Notes: generated by a model from the sequence alone, not told the origin. A stretch of 64,000 bases of DNA from Peribacillus deserti (GCF_016909175.1 NZ_JAFBFI010000006.1:1-64000); one strand, 5' to 3'. Shown: positions 37,126-48,019, counted from the stretch's first letter. Numbers and translations are program-made.

Positions 37126-38025
37126 TTATGCTCTCGGGTGTGCGGATTGATACACCTTTTTGAGCTGTTCCTTCGTTACATGCGTATAAATCTGTGTAGA
37201 AGAAATTTCCGAGTGTCCTAAGAGCTCCTGGACTGTTCTCAAATCTGCTCCATTGTTGAGTAAATGTGTAGCAAAAGAATGCCTGAGCATATGCGGATGA
37301 AGACTTTTATCTTTTGCCGTCTTTTTTATCATTTGATCTAATATGTAACGGACACCCCTTGGAGTCAAAGGACCGCCTTTAGAATTTACAAATATAAAAT
37401 CATGCACAGCTTTGTTCTTTATCAATTGCTGTCTTGACTTAGACAAGTATTTTTGCAAAGCTTCTTTCGCAAAGTCTCCAAATGGCACATACCGGTCCTT
37501 TTTGCCTTTTCCATGCACAAGCATTGTTCCAAGTGTAAAATCAATATCCTTAAGTTTAAGCTCACAGCATTCACTTACCCTGATACCTGTTCCATATAAC
37601 AGCTCAAGCAATGCTTGATCTCTGATTCCAAGGGTTGTGCTGTCATCAGACACACTGAACAAGGGCTCCATGTCTTCTTCATATAAAAAGCGCGGAAGTT
37701 TATGATCTCTCTTTGGGAGTGACACTAAAGCAAAGGGATTGTCCTTTACCATGCTTTCTCTCATCAAAAATTTATATAAACTCCGCAAACTTGAAGTTTT
37801 TCTGGCTATTGTTTTTTTTGCAAGTTTTCTTTCGTGCAGGCTGGTTAAAAATAACCGTGCATCAAAATATTCGACTGTGCCAAACTCAGAAATCTTTTGC
37901 TCATTCATAAATTCAAGAAACTCTTCTATGTCCTTCCGGTAATTAACAATGGTATATGGCGAACAATTTTTTTCCACTTGTAGGTATTCCATATAAGAAT
38001 GTACCGCATTGTTCACGCTTTCCAT
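37126..38025 (-). CDS. xerC: Tyrosine recombinase XerC (CodV)
   Basis: The 299-residue recombinase resolves chromosome dimers at dif. An N-terminal SAM-like core-binding domain (about 1-95) is followed by the catalytic domain with the Arg of GTGIRVSE and the Lys of GKGKKDR. HMLRHSFATH and LGHSEISSTQIYTH supply His, Arg, His and the Tyr nucleophile. The ATG at 38025 follows GAGGTGA; a TTG at 38040 overlaps it. It lies between trmFO and hslV, the typical codVWXY order. Confidence 0.96.
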   Translation of the reverse strand: MESVNNAVHSYMEYLQVEKNCSPYTIVNYRKDIEEFLEFMNEQKISEFGTVEYFDARLFLTSLHERKLAKKTIARKTSSLRSLYKFLMRESMVKDNPFALVSLPKRDHKLPRFLYEEDMEPLFSVSDDSTTLGIRDQALLELLYGTGIRVSECCELKLKDIDFTLGTMLVHGKGKKDRYVPFGDFAKEALQKYLSKSRQQLIKNKAVHDFIFVNSKGGPLTPRGVRYILDQMIKKTAKDKSLHPHMLRHSFATHLLNNGADLRTVQELLGHSEISSTQIYTHVTKEQLKKVYQSAHPRA

Positions 38026-38084
38026 ACGTTCACCTCGCAAAGCTACTAAATATTATCATAGTTTTTAAAGACAGGCAATTGATT

Positions 38085-39392
38085 TTACAAATTTTTCACA
38101 AATTTCTGAATTGTTTCTAACGCTCTGTTAGCATGCATTTCATTTCGGTCTTTTTTGGCTTTAATTTTCTGCTCCAAGTCTGGGAATAATCCAAAATTTG
38201 CATTCATCGGCTGGAAGTTTTTCGTATTGGCTGCTGTGATATAGCGAGCCATGCTTCCCATAGCCGTTTCAGCCGGAAAAACTGCTGGCTCTTCTCCAGC
38301 AATCAGCCTTGCTGCATTTATGCCGGCGATTAAACCAGATGCTGCTGATTCTACATATCCTTCAACACCAGTCATCTGTCCTGCAAAAAACAAGTCAGGA
38401 CGGGCTCTCAGCTGATATGTCGGTTCAAGCACCTTTGGAGAATTAATAAAGGTATTGCGGTGCATAACGCCATAACGGACAATTTCGGCGTTTTCAAGTC
38501 CAGGAATGAGCTGTATAACTTCCTTTTGAGGACCCCATTTTAAATGCGTTTGGAAACCTACTATATTATAAAGAGTTCCTGCAGCATCGTCTTGTCTCAG
38601 CTGAACAACAGCGAAGGGACGCTTGCCCGTTTTAGGATCTTCTAGTCCAACAGGCTTCAGCGGGCCGAATAACATGGTTTTCTTTCCTCTCTGACCCATT
38701 ACCTCTATTGGCATACAGCCTTCAAAGAAAATCTCTTTTTCAAATTCTTTCAGAGGCACTGTTTCGGCAGACACCAGCGCATCATAAAAACGGTTGAATT
38801 CCTCTTCAGTCATTGGACAGTTCAGATAAGCTGCTTCTCCTTTGTCATAACGGGATTTCAAGTAGACCTTATCCATGTCGATGCTGTCTTTTTCGATAAT
38901 CGGAGCGGCCGCATCATAAAAATAAAGATACTCTTCTCCGGTAAGTGCTTTAAGCTTTTCAGCAAGAGCCGGGCTCGTCAGCGGGCCAGTCGCAATAATG
39001 GTTGGTCCTTCCGGAATCTCAGTAACCTCTTCCTGATGAACGGTTACGTTCTCATGATTTTTGACCATTTCTGTTACCCTGCCGGCAAATTCGTGCCTGT
39101 CTACTGCAAGCGCCCCGCCTGCGGGTACAGAGGAAGCATCCGCTGATGCTATGATAATTGAATCAAGATGACGCATTTCCTCTTTTAATACACCTACTGC
39201 GTTGGTAAGGGTATTAGCCCTAAGTGAATTACTGCATACAAGCTCAGCAAATTTATCCGTATGATGCGCGGGAGTCTGCTTTACCGGGCGCATTTCATAT
39301 AAATGAACCTTTATTCCTCGTTTGGCTAGCTGCCACGCTGCTTCACTCCCTGCGAGACCTGCGCCTATTACATTTACAGCCATATTTTCCAT
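38085..39392 (-). CDS. trmFO: Folate/FAD-dependent tRNA m5U54 methyltransferase TrmFO
   Basis: The 435-residue flavoenzyme methylates U54 of tRNA using methylenetetrahydrofolate. The FAD-binding [19 protein letters not shown] is at the N-terminus. The functional cysteines are in [10 protein letters not shown] and [11 protein letters not shown], and [16 protein letters not shown] is near the C-terminus. The start at ATG 39392 has GTGGAGG upstream; a GTG five codons earlier overlaps the site. It lies upstream of xerC, as in other Firmicutes. Confidence 0.96.
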   Translation of the reverse strand: MENMAVNVIGAGLAGSEAAWQLAKRGIKVHLYEMRPVKQTPAHHTDKFAELVCSNSLRANTLTNAVGVLKEEMRHLDSIIIASADASSVPAGGALAVDRHEFAGRVTEMVKNHENVTVHQEEVTEIPEGPTIIATGPLTSPALAEKLKALTGEEYLYFYDAAAPIIEKDSIDMDKVYLKSRYDKGEAAYLNCPMTEEEFNRFYDALVSAETVPLKEFEKEIFFEGCMPIEVMGQRGKKTMLFGPLKPVGLEDPKTGKRPFAVVQLRQDDAAGTLYNIVGFQTHLKWGPQKEVIQLIPGLENAEIVRYGVMHRNTFINSPKVLEPTYQLRARPDLFFAGQMTGVEGYVESAASGLIAGINAARLIAGEEPAVFPAETAMGSMARYITAANTKNFQPMNANFGLFPDLEQKIKAKKDRNEMHANRALETIQKFVKNL

Positions 39393-39533
39393 TCTACGAA
39401 CCTCCACACTTTGTTATGTATCACAAGCATAAATATTTATCTTCAAACTCAGCGTATCCTTTTTATACAAAAGGTAAAACCAACTATCAGCTTATTTCAT
39501 GCTTTCCCTTGTTTGTTCAAGTCCGAACATAAA

Positions 39534-39563
39534 ATTATAAAACTAAAACGATATTCTTGTCCA
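39534..39563 (-). promoter_or_regulatory. Sigma-A promoter of trmFO
   Basis: On the minus strand TGGACA (39558-39563) and a consensus TATAAT (39534-39539) are 18 bp apart, giving a leader of about 135 nt. The rest of the 306-bp gap between topA and trmFO shows no gene. Confidence 0.65.
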
Positions 39564-39667
39564 TATGCATTGTACATTACGTTTTAATTTAAAAAAAGTT
39601 TCATGATTTGCCGGAATCATAAGCGGCATTTTTATGCAGGCTCCTTTGGGGTGACATAAAGCAACAG

Positions 39668-39697
39668 AAAAAAGCAGGTGAGGAGCCTCCTCACCTG
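39668..39697 (-). terminator. Terminator after topA
   Basis: Perfect 10-bp arms CAGGTGAGGA and TCCTCACCTG enclose a 3-nt loop, followed by six T residues on the minus strand, directly behind the topA stop. Confidence 0.93.
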
Positions 39698-39698
39698 G

Positions 39699-41774
39699 CT
39701 AGCTTTGTGCCACTTCTTTATAATCGCACTCTACACATTGGACCTGGTTTCCTTTTTTTAGTTTTTTCTCAACTAAAAAGTTATCGCATTTCGGACATTT
39801 TCTTGGAAGCGGCTTATCCCAGGAGATGAACTCGCATTCGGGATATCGGTCACAGCCATAAAATATTCTTTTTTTCTTGCTCTTTCTTTCAATAATATTT
39901 CCTTCGTGGCAGTTAGGGCACTTTACCCCAATTTCTTTCACGATCGCTTTTGTATTCCTGCAATCAGGGAAGTTCGAACAAGCCATGAATTTTCCGTATC
40001 GGCCCATTTTAAATACCATAGGGCTGCCACAGTTTTCACAATCTTCGCCTGCAGGTTCATCTTTAATTTCTACCTTTTCCATTTCCGCTTCTGCTTTTTC
40101 GAGATTCCCCTCAAAATCTTTGTAAAAGTCATCAATTACATGGACCCAGGCAATTTTACCGTCCTCTATATCATCCAAATCTCTTTCCATTTTGGCAGTA
40201 AAATCTACATTCAATATTTCCGGGAAAAATTCAAGAATTAATTCCAGAACAATTTCACCAAGCTCTGTAGGGATAAACCGTTTGTTATCCAGTGCTACAT
40301 AGCCGCGTTTCTGGATGGTGTCCAGGGTCGGGGCAAAGGTCGACGGACGCCCTATCCCCAGTTCCTCCAGAGTCCTTACAAGCCTTGCTTCTGTGTAGCG
40401 CGGAGGAGGCTGGGTGAAATGCTGTTTCTTATCAATATCCTTGGATAATGCTTTATCGCCTTCTTCTAATACAGGAAGGAATTTTTCTTTTTCCTCTTCT
40501 GTATCATCTGTTCCTTCCACATATACCTTCATGAAGCCGGCAAACTTAATTTTCGAGCCATTTGCCCTGAACAGCACCCCGGAATTTTCAAGATCTACAC
40601 TCATCGTATCCATAATGGCCGGCGCCATCTGGCTCGCTACAAACCGTTCCCAGATTAATTTATATAATCTCAGCTGATCCCTGGAAAGATATTCTTTCAT
40701 AAAAGCAGGATCCCGCAAAACACTCGTTGGCCGGATCGCTTCATGGGCATCCTGCGCGTTCGTTTGTTTTTTTTCTTTTCTCTCTTCCTGTACGGTGTAG
40801 TCTTTGCCATATTGCCCTGTAATGTATTCGCGAGCTTCTTCTTTGGCAATATCGGAAATACGGGTTGAATCGGTTCTCATATACGTAATTAACCCTGTTG
40901 TTCCTTCTTTTCCGATTTCAATTCCTTCGTATAGCTGCTGAGCCAGCATCATGGTTTTTTTCGCCCTGAAATTAAGCTTTCTTGCAGCTTCCTGCTGAAG
41001 GGAAGAAGTTGTAAACGGTACAGCAGGATTTCTTTTACGTTCCTTCTTTGTTACGTTTGTGACTTTAAATTCATTCCCATTGATTTTGGCAAGAATTTCA
41101 TTTACTTGTTCTTCGTTGCTTAATTTTACTTTTTCTCCATCCAGGCTGAAAAAGGAAGCTTCAAAAAGATCTTTTCCCTTTGCAAACTCTGTTTTGATGG
41201 TCCAGTATTCTTCTGGAATAAATGCTTTGATTTCTTTTTCTCTATCAATGATCAGCCTGACTGCAACAGATTGAACTCTGCCGGCACTTAGACCTTTCTT
41301 CACTTTTTTCCATAGTAAAGGGCTGATGTTATAGCCAACCAGGCGGTCAAGAATTCTACGGGCCTGCTGGGCGTCGACGAGATTCATATTTATCGGCCTT
41401 GGATGCTTAAACGATTCCTTAATGGCATCTTTCGTAATTTCATTAAACACCACTCTGCAATCAGAGGCAGTGTCAACATCCAGCGTATGAGCCAAATGCC
41501 AGGCAATAGCTTCACCCTCCCTGTCAGGGTCAGCTGCGAGATAAATTTTCTTTGCTTTCTTAGCAGCAGTCTTTAGTTCTTTTAAAACAGGGCCTTTTCC
41601 TCTTATCGTTATATATTTGGGATTGAATTCGTTTTCAACATCTACTCCCATTTGGCTCCTGGGCAAATCTCTAACATGTCCCATAGAAGCCTTCACTTTA
41701 TATTTTTTCCCTAAATATTTCTCAATGGTCTTCGCCTTTGCCGGCGATTCCACAATAACCAGGTATTCAGACAT
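39699..41774 (-). CDS. topA: DNA topoisomerase I
   Basis: The 691-residue type IA enzyme relaxes negative supercoils. The Toprim domain starts at [18 protein letters not shown] and carries [12 protein letters not shown]. The catalytic Tyr lies in [15 protein letters not shown]. Three C-terminal four-Cys zinc ribbons begin CENCGSP, CPNCHEG and CPKCDNF. The ATG at 41774 follows GAGGAGGA; the longer frame to 41810 runs into the promoter. It usually follows dprA; here a 373-bp gap with its own promoter intervenes. Confidence 0.97.
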   Translation of the reverse strand: MSEYLVIVESPAKAKTIEKYLGKKYKVKASMGHVRDLPRSQMGVDVENEFNPKYITIRGKGPVLKELKTAAKKAKKIYLAADPDREGEAIAWHLAHTLDVDTASDCRVVFNEITKDAIKESFKHPRPINMNLVDAQQARRILDRLVGYNISPLLWKKVKKGLSAGRVQSVAVRLIIDREKEIKAFIPEEYWTIKTEFAKGKDLFEASFFSLDGEKVKLSNEEQVNEILAKINGNEFKVTNVTKKERKRNPAVPFTTSSLQQEAARKLNFRAKKTMMLAQQLYEGIEIGKEGTTGLITYMRTDSTRISDIAKEEAREYITGQYGKDYTVQEERKEKKQTNAQDAHEAIRPTSVLRDPAFMKEYLSRDQLRLYKLIWERFVASQMAPAIMDTMSVDLENSGVLFRANGSKIKFAGFMKVYVEGTDDTEEEKEKFLPVLEEGDKALSKDIDKKQHFTQPPPRYTEARLVRTLEELGIGRPSTFAPTLDTIQKRGYVALDNKRFIPTELGEIVLELILEFFPEILNVDFTAKMERDLDDIEDGKIAWVHVIDDFYKDFEGNLEKAEAEMEKVEIKDEPAGEDCENCGSPMVFKMGRYGKFMACSNFPDCRNTKAIVKEIGVKCPNCHEGNIIERKSKKKRIFYGCDRYPECEFISWDKPLPRKCPKCDNFLVEKKLKKGNQVQCVECDYKEVAQS

Positions 41775-41812
41775 CTTGATCCTCCTCAAGAGGGAATAAT
41801 AAATCTTCACTA

Positions 41813-41841
41813 TTATTAATCATAAAAAAAAGATTTGTCAA
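41813..41841 (-). promoter_or_regulatory. Sigma-A promoter of topA
   Basis: On the minus strand a perfect -35 TTGACA (41836-41841) is followed by a 17-bp spacer and TAATAA (41813-41818), about 40 bp upstream of the topA start. topA promoters often respond to supercoiling; no evidence for that can be read here. Confidence 0.8.
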
Positions 41842-41854
41842 TCCGGTTTCTCTT

Positions 41855-42115
41855 TTATATCTTAATTTTCAGTTCCTTTTTCATAAAGATCAGCGAGTTT
41901 TTTATGTCTTTCAGGCCGTATCTCTTCCATGTTTCTTCATTTATATCATTGCTGACTAATAAATATCACTTGTAAAAATTAATTATAGACTTATCTAATG
42001 CTTTCTTTTGCAAAATGTATACTACTTTAACGGTTTTTTCAACTGATTCGAATTTTCCAGGCTTTGTTTTAAACACTTTCCCACTTATTCTCCATGAAAT
42101 AGTATTATCCTTCTC
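41855..42115 (-). pseudogene. Decayed reading frame between dprA and topA
   Basis: On the minus strand a frame of 87 codons is open except for one in-frame TGA about 49 codons from its upstream end. The conceptual product includes SWRISGKVFKTKPGKFE before the stop and NDINEETWKRYGLKDI after it. It has protein-like composition and no usual start codon with a ribosome binding site. It looks like a remnant of a small gene or the 3' end of one, but could be chance. I do not recognise the family. Confidence 0.35.
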
Positions 42116-42147
42116 TTAATTATTTTCTATGTCAGCTTAAGGGGTCT

Positions 42148-43044
42148 TTACCCGCCTTTGTTCTGCTGGGGAAGAAGGATTTCCTCCTCTATATCCAGAT
42201 GGCTGAGGATGGGCTTAGCTCCTTCCTGGATTAGTTTATTCGTTCCAATCGAAAGCTCGCTTGTAATATTCCCAGGTACAGCAAATACCTCCCTGCCCTG
42301 TTCTAAGGCACTATACGCAGTAATTAAAGAACCGCTTTTTTCTTTTGCCTCGGTAATCAGCACTCCTTCTGCCATTCCGCTGATTATTCTGTTTCTATTT
42401 GGGAACATCCACGGCTCTGCTTTTTTAAAAGGAGGATATTCGGACATAACGGTTCCTTTCCTCATCATTTCTAAAGCAATAGGAATATTTTCCTTAGGAT
42501 ATATCTGAAAAATACCGCTTCCTAGAACTCCGATTGTTTTCCCCGAATATTTCAGAGCTGTTTGATGTGCAATTGCATCTATTCCAGAAGCCAATCCGCT
42601 GATAATGATATATCCCTTTTTTACAAGCGGCATTAAGAGATTCCTTGTTATATCTATTCCGTACGTGGAAGGCCTTCTCGGCCCTACCACAGCGAGGATA
42701 GGGACTGCACTTAACAGCTGCGTTTCCCCTCTCACATAAAGCACCCATGGAGGATTATAGATGTTTTTCAGCTTTACAGGATACACAGAATCATAAATGG
42801 TGATACATTGAACGTTATTGAGAAGATACTGCTGGAGGAAATTTTCGATGCTAAGGGTATGGAGGTCATGCAGAAAGTCGTTTAATTGTTTTTCGGGGAT
42901 GTGAAGAAGCTGTCTCCAGGTATTGGAGGAAACATCATACAGCTGGGAAAGTGCCGGATCGAATGTCAGGATCTTATACATAGATTTCCAGCCAATTCCT
43001 CTGCAGTGATGAAGATGTATTAATTTTTTCTTAAATTCTTCCAT
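42148..43044 (-). CDS. dprA: DNA-protecting protein DprA (Smf)
   Basis: The 298-residue protein loads RecA on incoming single-stranded DNA in transformation. The N-terminal helical domain includes IHLHHCRGIGWKSM. The Rossmann core includes VGPRRPSTYG, IISGLASGIDAIAHQTAL, GVLGSGIFQIYPKEN and MSEYPP. The usual C-terminal winged helix of Gram-negative relatives is absent, normal for bacilli. It lies between sucD and topA. Confidence 0.95.
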   Translation of the reverse strand: MEEFKKKLIHLHHCRGIGWKSMYKILTFDPALSQLYDVSSNTWRQLLHIPEKQLNDFLHDLHTLSIENFLQQYLLNNVQCITIYDSVYPVKLKNIYNPPWVLYVRGETQLLSAVPILAVVGPRRPSTYGIDITRNLLMPLVKKGYIIISGLASGIDAIAHQTALKYSGKTIGVLGSGIFQIYPKENIPIALEMMRKGTVMSEYPPFKKAEPWMFPNRNRIISGMAEGVLITEAKEKSGSLITAYSALEQGREVFAVPGNITSELSIGTNKLIQEGAKPILSHLDIEEEILLPQQNKGG

Positions 43045-43126
43045 AAATTCCTCTCCTTTTCTTTTTAAATTACTTACCTGACCGATTCCTGTAACCTTTC
43101 AAAGCTTAAAGGAATAACCCATAGTA

Positions 43127-43156
43127 GAAAACCGTCCCTCCATTAGAAGAGGGACG
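43127..43156 (-). terminator. Terminator after sucD
   Basis: The arms CGTCCCTC and GAGGGACG (minus strand) enclose an 8-nt loop, followed by GTTTTC. It separates sucCD from dprA. Confidence 0.75.
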
Positions 43157-43184
43157 ATAAAAATTATGTAAAGGCCCTTATTTA

Positions 43185-44087
43185 TTAATGGGTTTTACAT
43201 TGGTCGTATAGACCTTTTTCTTTAAGAACGGAAATAAGAGTTTCTCCCATTACGGATGGTGTTTCAGCAACTTGAATTCCGCATTCATTCATCACACGGA
43301 TCTTTTCGTCTGCTGTACCCTTGCCGCCAGAGATAATAGCGCCGGCATGTCCCATACGTTTCCCAGGAGGTGCAGTTCTTCCGCCGATGAAGCCTACAAC
43401 TGGCTTTGTCATGTTCGCTTTTACCCACTCTGCCGCTTCTTCTTCTGCAGTTCCGCCGATTTCACCGATCATAATTACTGCATAAGTCTCAGGGTCTTCG
43501 TTAAATGCCTTTAAAACATCAATAAAGTCTGTACCATTGACAGGGTCTCCGCCGATTCCTACAGCAGTTGTCTGGCCAATTCCAGCCTGTGTTAGTTGAT
43601 GAACAGCTTCATACGTTAAAGTTCCGGAACGAGAAACTACACCAACGTGTCCTTTAGTATGAATGTATCCGGGCATAATTCCGATTTTACATTCGCCAGG
43701 AGTAATGACTCCAGGGCAGTTAGGTCCAACCAGACGGGTTTTCTTGCCTTCCATATAGCGTTTTACTTTTACCATATCAAGAACCGGGATATGTTCTGTA
43801 ATACAGATCACGATATCAAGCTCTGCATCTACTGCTTCCAGGATAGCGTCAGCTGCGAATGGAGCTGGAACATAAATGACAGATGCATTTGCACCGGTTT
43901 GATTTTTTGCTTCTATTAATGTGTTGAATACTGGAACACCCTCAACTTCTGTTCCGCCTTTACCAGGTGTAACACCAGCAACGATTTGTGTACCGTATTC
44001 AAGCATTTGCTTTGTGTGGAATAGAGCCGTTGAACCAGTAATACCCTGTACTATGACTTTAGTATCTTTATTAATAAATACGCTCAA
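43185..44087 (-). CDS. sucD: Succinyl-CoA ligase, alpha subunit
   Basis: The 300-residue subunit holds the CoA site and the phosphorylated His of the TCA-cycle enzyme. [16 protein letters not shown] lies in the CoA-binding fold, and [17 protein letters not shown] and the active-site loop [12 protein letters not shown] are intact. It follows sucC by 19 bp with an AGGAGG-type site. Confidence 0.97.
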   Translation of the reverse strand: MSVFINKDTKVIVQGITGSTALFHTKQMLEYGTQIVAGVTPGKGGTEVEGVPVFNTLIEAKNQTGANASVIYVPAPFAADAILEAVDAELDIVICITEHIPVLDMVKVKRYMEGKKTRLVGPNCPGVITPGECKIGIMPGYIHTKGHVGVVSRSGTLTYEAVHQLTQAGIGQTTAVGIGGDPVNGTDFIDVLKAFNEDPETYAVIMIGEIGGTAEEEAAEWVKANMTKPVVGFIGGRTAPPGKRMGHAGAIISGGKGTADEKIRVMNECGIQVAETPSVMGETLISVLKEKGLYDQCKTH

Positions 44088-44106
44088 TTTTGCTACCTCC
44101 TGACTA

Positions 44107-45267
44107 TTAACCTACTAGTGATACTATTTTTTGCGCGCCGTCTGCCATAGACTCAGCAGCTGTAATATTTAAACCTGACTCATTAAGAATTTTCTTTCCA
44201 AGGTCCACATTTGTTCCTTCAAGACGAACAACTAAAGGAACTTCAAGGCCTAACTGTTTAGCAGCTTCAACTACACCTTCAGCAATAACATCACATTTCA
44301 TGATGCCGCCAAAGATGTTAACGAAGATACCTTTTACATTTTTATCAGAAAGGATGATTTTGAAGGCTTCAGTTACCTTTTCAGCAGTAGCTCCGCCACC
44401 AACATCAAGGAAGTTAGCTGGATCTCCGCTATAATGTTTAATGATATCCATTGTGGCCATAGCGAGGCCTGCACCATTAACCATACAGCCAATATTTCCG
44501 CCTAATGATATGTAGCTTAAGTCATATTTAGACGCTTCTATTTCTTTTGGATCTTCTTCGTCAAGGTCTCTGTACTCGACAATGTCCTTGTGGCGGTACA
44601 GTGCGTTAGAATCAAAGTTTAGTTTCGCATCAAGAGCCATAACTTTGCCGTCGCCTGTTACTACCAGCGGGTTGATCTCAGCAATTGAGCAATCTTTTTC
44701 CACGAAAGCCGTGTACAGGCTGATCATGAATTTTGCAGCCTGCCCTACTAATTCCTTAGGAATATTAATATTAAATGCTATTCTTCTAGCCTGATAGCCT
44801 GTGAGGCCTACTACAGGGTCGATAATTTCTTTAAAGATTTTTTCAGGAGTTTTTTCAGCTACTTCCTCAATTTCTGTACCGCCTTCTTCAGAAGCCATAA
44901 GAACAACTCTAGAAGTTGCACGGTCAAGAACAAGACCTATATAATATTCTTTTTTAATGTCGCAGCCTTCTTCAATCAGCAAACGCTTTACTTCTTTGCC
45001 TTCTGGGCCTGTTTGGTGCGTTACAAGCGTTTTACCAAGGATTTCACCAGCATATTGACGAACCTCATCAAGGTTTTTTGCTACTTTTACTCCGCCAGCT
45101 TTACCGCGGCCGCCTGCATGAATTTGAGCCTTTACTACATTTACTGCTGTACCAAGCTCCTTTGCAGCTTCAACTGCTTCTTCTACTGAAAAAGCAACGC
45201 GGCCGTTAGGAACAGCTACCCCATATTTTCTGAGGACTTCTTTCCCCTGATATTCATGGATATTCAT
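44107..45267 (-). CDS. sucC: Succinyl-CoA ligase, beta subunit
   Basis: The 386-residue ATP-grasp subunit begins [17 protein letters not shown] and has [23 protein letters not shown] and [12 protein letters not shown], and so covers the full usual length. The ATG at 45267 has AGGAGG 8 nt upstream; the open frame upstream to 45363 runs through the promoter and is not translated. The upstream neighbour is mupG, not ylqH as in many relatives. Confidence 0.97.
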   Translation of the reverse strand: MNIHEYQGKEVLRKYGVAVPNGRVAFSVEEAVEAAKELGTAVNVVKAQIHAGGRGKAGGVKVAKNLDEVRQYAGEILGKTLVTHQTGPEGKEVKRLLIEEGCDIKKEYYIGLVLDRATSRVVLMASEEGGTEIEEVAEKTPEKIFKEIIDPVVGLTGYQARRIAFNINIPKELVGQAAKFMISLYTAFVEKDCSIAEINPLVVTGDGKVMALDAKLNFDSNALYRHKDIVEYRDLDEEDPKEIEASKYDLSYISLGGNIGCMVNGAGLAMATMDIIKHYSGDPANFLDVGGGATAEKVTEAFKIILSDKNVKGIFVNIFGGIMKCDVIAEGVVEAAKQLGLEVPLVVRLEGTNVDLGKKILNESGLNITAAESMADGAQKIVSLVG

Positions 45268-45315
45268 TTCCCATCCTCCTATCAAACTATCACAATAAAA
45301 ATAGACTGCGCTTTC

Positions 45316-45344
45316 ATTGTATAAAAAGAAAAAAAGCTTGTCTA
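45316..45344 (-). promoter_or_regulatory. Sigma-A promoter of sucCD
   Basis: On the minus strand TAGACA (45339-45344) and TACAAT (45316-45321) are separated by 17 bp, about 45 bp upstream of sucC. The 170-bp gap after mupG shows no clear terminator. Confidence 0.75.
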
Positions 45345-45440
45345 CCTTTACGGCGTGAAACATTGGTGTATTTTAAAATATTTTTCTAAAATTATATTTA
45401 TTTCGATTTTAAAGATAATAAAAAAGGAAGAATCTATTAA

Positions 45441-46514
45441 TTAATCTATTTCTTTTAGAACGAAAGTTTTTCCGGCATAAAGATATTTAATCAGTTCTAT
45501 ATCCTCCTCAACAACGGTACCGGCTAAATTCACCTTTGGATCCATTGGCAGTGTGCGCTTTACGATTTGAAGTTCCCCCTGATAACGGCCATAGTCCTTA
45601 TTATCAATGGTTATTGACCCAATTTTCCGAGCGTGCGGCTCCCTGGGCGGAATGGATAAGCCTTTATCTGCAGTATATATTCGGGAAGGCTCGGAGCGGA
45701 TTACATCTCTTGCCGCATCCATCCGGTTTTTATGAAGAAGCCTTACGATTTGCTGTTCAGGGTCCGGCAGCCCCTCCCATAGGTGTATATTCAGCTCCAG
45801 TATTCCCTGATTGTATTGAGTGAATTTCCTAAGTGTATTTTCTCTTAGCGATTTATCTCCTATTATTACTTTAGATACATAGCAGTCATGCATAAGGTCA
45901 AGATATGCCGTAAAAGGGCTCAATCCTCTATGATCTTCCAATGTTGGAAGGCCTTTAAAAAGCGGACCGCGCAGATGTTCGTCCCCCGGCACAAATGCCA
46001 TAACGGTAAATCCTAGTGATATAAGCCATTTATTATGCTCTATAAATTCTTCTTTGTTAAGACCGGTTTCCGGGCGGGGATAATAATTATGCCAGGCCTC
46101 TACATTTTCTTCTTTTAAGCCGGAAGCTTTCAGCTGTGAATATAGTTCGTCATCTATCGTACTTGCATTAAGGGCAATTTTCATCACTCCAGAGAGCTTT
46201 GCAATGGCTTCTGCTTCGATTCCGTAGTCTATACGGAGCCCGCTTACGCCCCAATCCACGATTTGATGCAGATTTTCGAAAGTCAGGCCTAAATGGATTA
46301 GTGATTTCGGGGAAACGTCTGCGATCAGCTCCATTCCCAGTTCCCTTGCCTGGCTGCCTAGTGCTGCAAGTAATTCTTTAAATGTGGACGGATTATCCTC
46401 AGGAATGTGAAGAGAAGTGAAAATACTGGTAAAACCTGCATCCTTCATTGTTTTTAAGTAGAGATGCTGTTCATGTTCTTCCATGTGTCCTAAATAAACT
46501 GATATACCTAGCAT
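45441..46514 (-). CDS. mupG: 6-phospho-N-acetylmuramidase MupG (DUF871 family)
   Basis: The 357-residue cytosolic protein has a TIM-barrel N-terminal domain (about 1-235, starting MLGISVYLGHMEEHEQHLYL) and a smaller C-terminal beta domain. In Staphylococcus aureus the family hydrolyses MurNAc-6P-GlcNAc, made on uptake by MurP, to MurNAc-6P and GlcNAc. It is the last gene of murQ-murP-mupG here, which supports that role. It has AAAGGAG upstream. Genes of this family are often annotated only as DUF871. Confidence 0.88.
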   Translation of the reverse strand: MLGISVYLGHMEEHEQHLYLKTMKDAGFTSIFTSLHIPEDNPSTFKELLAALGSQARELGMELIADVSPKSLIHLGLTFENLHQIVDWGVSGLRIDYGIEAEAIAKLSGVMKIALNASTIDDELYSQLKASGLKEENVEAWHNYYPRPETGLNKEEFIEHNKWLISLGFTVMAFVPGDEHLRGPLFKGLPTLEDHRGLSPFTAYLDLMHDCYVSKVIIGDKSLRENTLRKFTQYNQGILELNIHLWEGLPDPEQQIVRLLHKNRMDAARDVIRSEPSRIYTADKGLSIPPREPHARKIGSITIDNKDYGRYQGELQIVKRTLPMDPKVNLAGTVVEEDIELIKYLYAGKTFVLKEID

Positions 46515-46580
46515 TTAATTTCTCCTTTCAATCTTTTTTCTGCAAACTCCAGAATTAAACAATAAAAAGAAATTAATAGG

Positions 46581-46621
46581 AAAAAGGGTCTGGCACCATA
46601 GGTTTCCCCGCGGCCCAGCCC
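46581..46621 (-). terminator. Possible terminator or attenuator between murP and mupG
   Basis: On the minus strand GGGCTGG and CCAGACCC form a stem with one bulge around a 21-nt loop, followed by TTTTTCC. As it lies within the mur operon it may lower mupG expression rather than stop it. Confidence 0.5.
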
Positions 46622-46630
46622 TTCTTCGTA

Positions 46631-47995
46631 TTATCTCATATTATCTGCCATGCTTTCCTTAAACCCAAATGTATAAGTAAAGATAAACCCAAATACATAG
46701 GCTATGACCAGCCCAAGAATATAATAAACGAATTTATTATCGGCTATTAAAGGCGTTAAGGTTATTCCAGATACCCCAATACTTGTGGCAGCCGTATTCA
46801 TCGCCGCCTGGAAGGCACCACCGCAGGCAGCTCCTAAGCAGGCTGTCACGAAAGGTCTTCCGAGCGGGAGCGTTACACCATATAGCAAAGGTTCGCCGAT
46901 TCCAAGGAAACCGACCGGAAGTCCCCCTTTAATAATATTCTTAAGCATTTTATTTTTTGTTTTCACATATATCGCAATGGATGCCCCAACCTGGCCGGCA
47001 CCGCCCATGGCTAGAATAGTCAACAATGGAGTTGCATCTAGTTTACTAATAAATTCGAGGTGAATTGGTGTTAGTCCATGGTGTAGTCCAACCATAACAA
47101 GCGGCAGGAAGGTTCCGGCTAAAATCGCACCTGAGAATGCTCCTCCTACATCGATTACCGCGTTGATGCCCTGTGTAATCCAATCTGATAAAACGCCGCC
47201 CACTGGCTGTATAACAACCAGTGTTAAAATACCTACTACTAAAACTGTAATTAAAGGAGTTACGATAATATCGACCGCATTTGGAACAAATCTTCGTGCC
47301 CGTTTTTCAACCATTGCCATCAGCCATGCTGCAAAGATTACGGCGAACAGACCGCCTCGCCCTACTACTAGAGGCTCTCCAAATAGCGTTATTGTGGCAA
47401 GAGCAGGGTTAATTATAATAAATCCTGCGATGGCTCCAAGTGCAGGTGTGCCGCCAAACTCCTTGGCGGTATTCCAGCCTACAAGGACAGCTAAAATGCC
47501 AAATACACTGCCGCCAATCAGCAAAAGGATCTGCAGCCAGGTTTCTTCTGGCTTTACCCCGGCATTTTTGGCAAAGTTAGCGATACCGTTAATAATACCT
47601 GAAGCAACAAGAGCCGGAATAAGCGGGATAAAAATAGAGCCGATTCTTCTTAATAAATTTTTAAAAGGAGTATTATTTCGAGACTTAATTTCGGCTTGTT
47701 TTATACCTGCTAAATCCGCATCAGCTGCGGCCACTTCCCCAACCTGCAGGCCTGTCAGCTCACTCATTTCTGTTGCAACCTTACCCACCAGCCCGGGTCC
47801 GATTACAATTTGAAGTGTTTCGTCCTCAATGACTCCCATGACTCCGTCAATTTTTTTAATACCTGGAATGTCTGCAAGTTTCCAGTCTTTTAATTGAAGC
47901 CGCAGCCTGGTCATACAATGCGACACTCTTTGAATATTTTGGACCCCGCCAACTTGATTGGTTATCTCTCTCGCAAGACGCTGTTCCTTTTTCAT
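46631..47995 (-). CDS. murP: PTS N-acetylmuramic acid transporter, EIIBC
   Basis: The 454-residue transporter brings in MurNAc or MurNAc-GlcNAc and phosphorylates it. The EIIB domain (about 1-85) has the phosphorylated Cys27 in SHCMTRLRLQLKD. The EIIC domain (about 110-450) has about ten membrane helices and the GIGEPLLYGVTLPLGRP substrate motif. No EIIA domain is fused, so an EIIA of the glucose class from elsewhere must supply phosphate. The specificity is inferred from murQ and mupG on either side. Confidence 0.92.
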   Translation of the reverse strand: MKKEQRLAREITNQVGGVQNIQRVSHCMTRLRLQLKDWKLADIPGIKKIDGVMGVIEDETLQIVIGPGLVGKVATEMSELTGLQVGEVAAADADLAGIKQAEIKSRNNTPFKNLLRRIGSIFIPLIPALVASGIINGIANFAKNAGVKPEETWLQILLLIGGSVFGILAVLVGWNTAKEFGGTPALGAIAGFIIINPALATITLFGEPLVVGRGGLFAVIFAAWLMAMVEKRARRFVPNAVDIIVTPLITVLVVGILTLVVIQPVGGVLSDWITQGINAVIDVGGAFSGAILAGTFLPLVMVGLHHGLTPIHLEFISKLDATPLLTILAMGGAGQVGASIAIYVKTKNKMLKNIIKGGLPVGFLGIGEPLLYGVTLPLGRPFVTACLGAACGGAFQAAMNTAATSIGVSGITLTPLIADNKFVYYILGLVIAYVFGFIFTYTFGFKESMADNMR

Positions 47996-48019
47996 CTTAC
48001 TCCCCCTAAATTGCTTCGT

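Noticed and set aside
39393-39698. T-box or riboswitch in the trmFO leader
   Set aside because: No T-box sequence, anti-terminator pair or known aptamer core could be recognised in the 135-nt leader.
45268-45363. N-terminal extension of sucC
   Set aside because: It includes the promoter, and the family start [10 protein letters not shown] has a perfect ribosome binding site. Similar extensions of rplS, topA, rpsP and xerC were trimmed for the same reason.
47163-47813. 216-codon plus-strand frame opposite murP
   Set aside because: Antisense shadow of a clear EIIBC gene; low-complexity Pro/Thr/Ala sequence. The same applies to long plus-strand frames at 6628-7119, 27934-28548 and 52623-53180.
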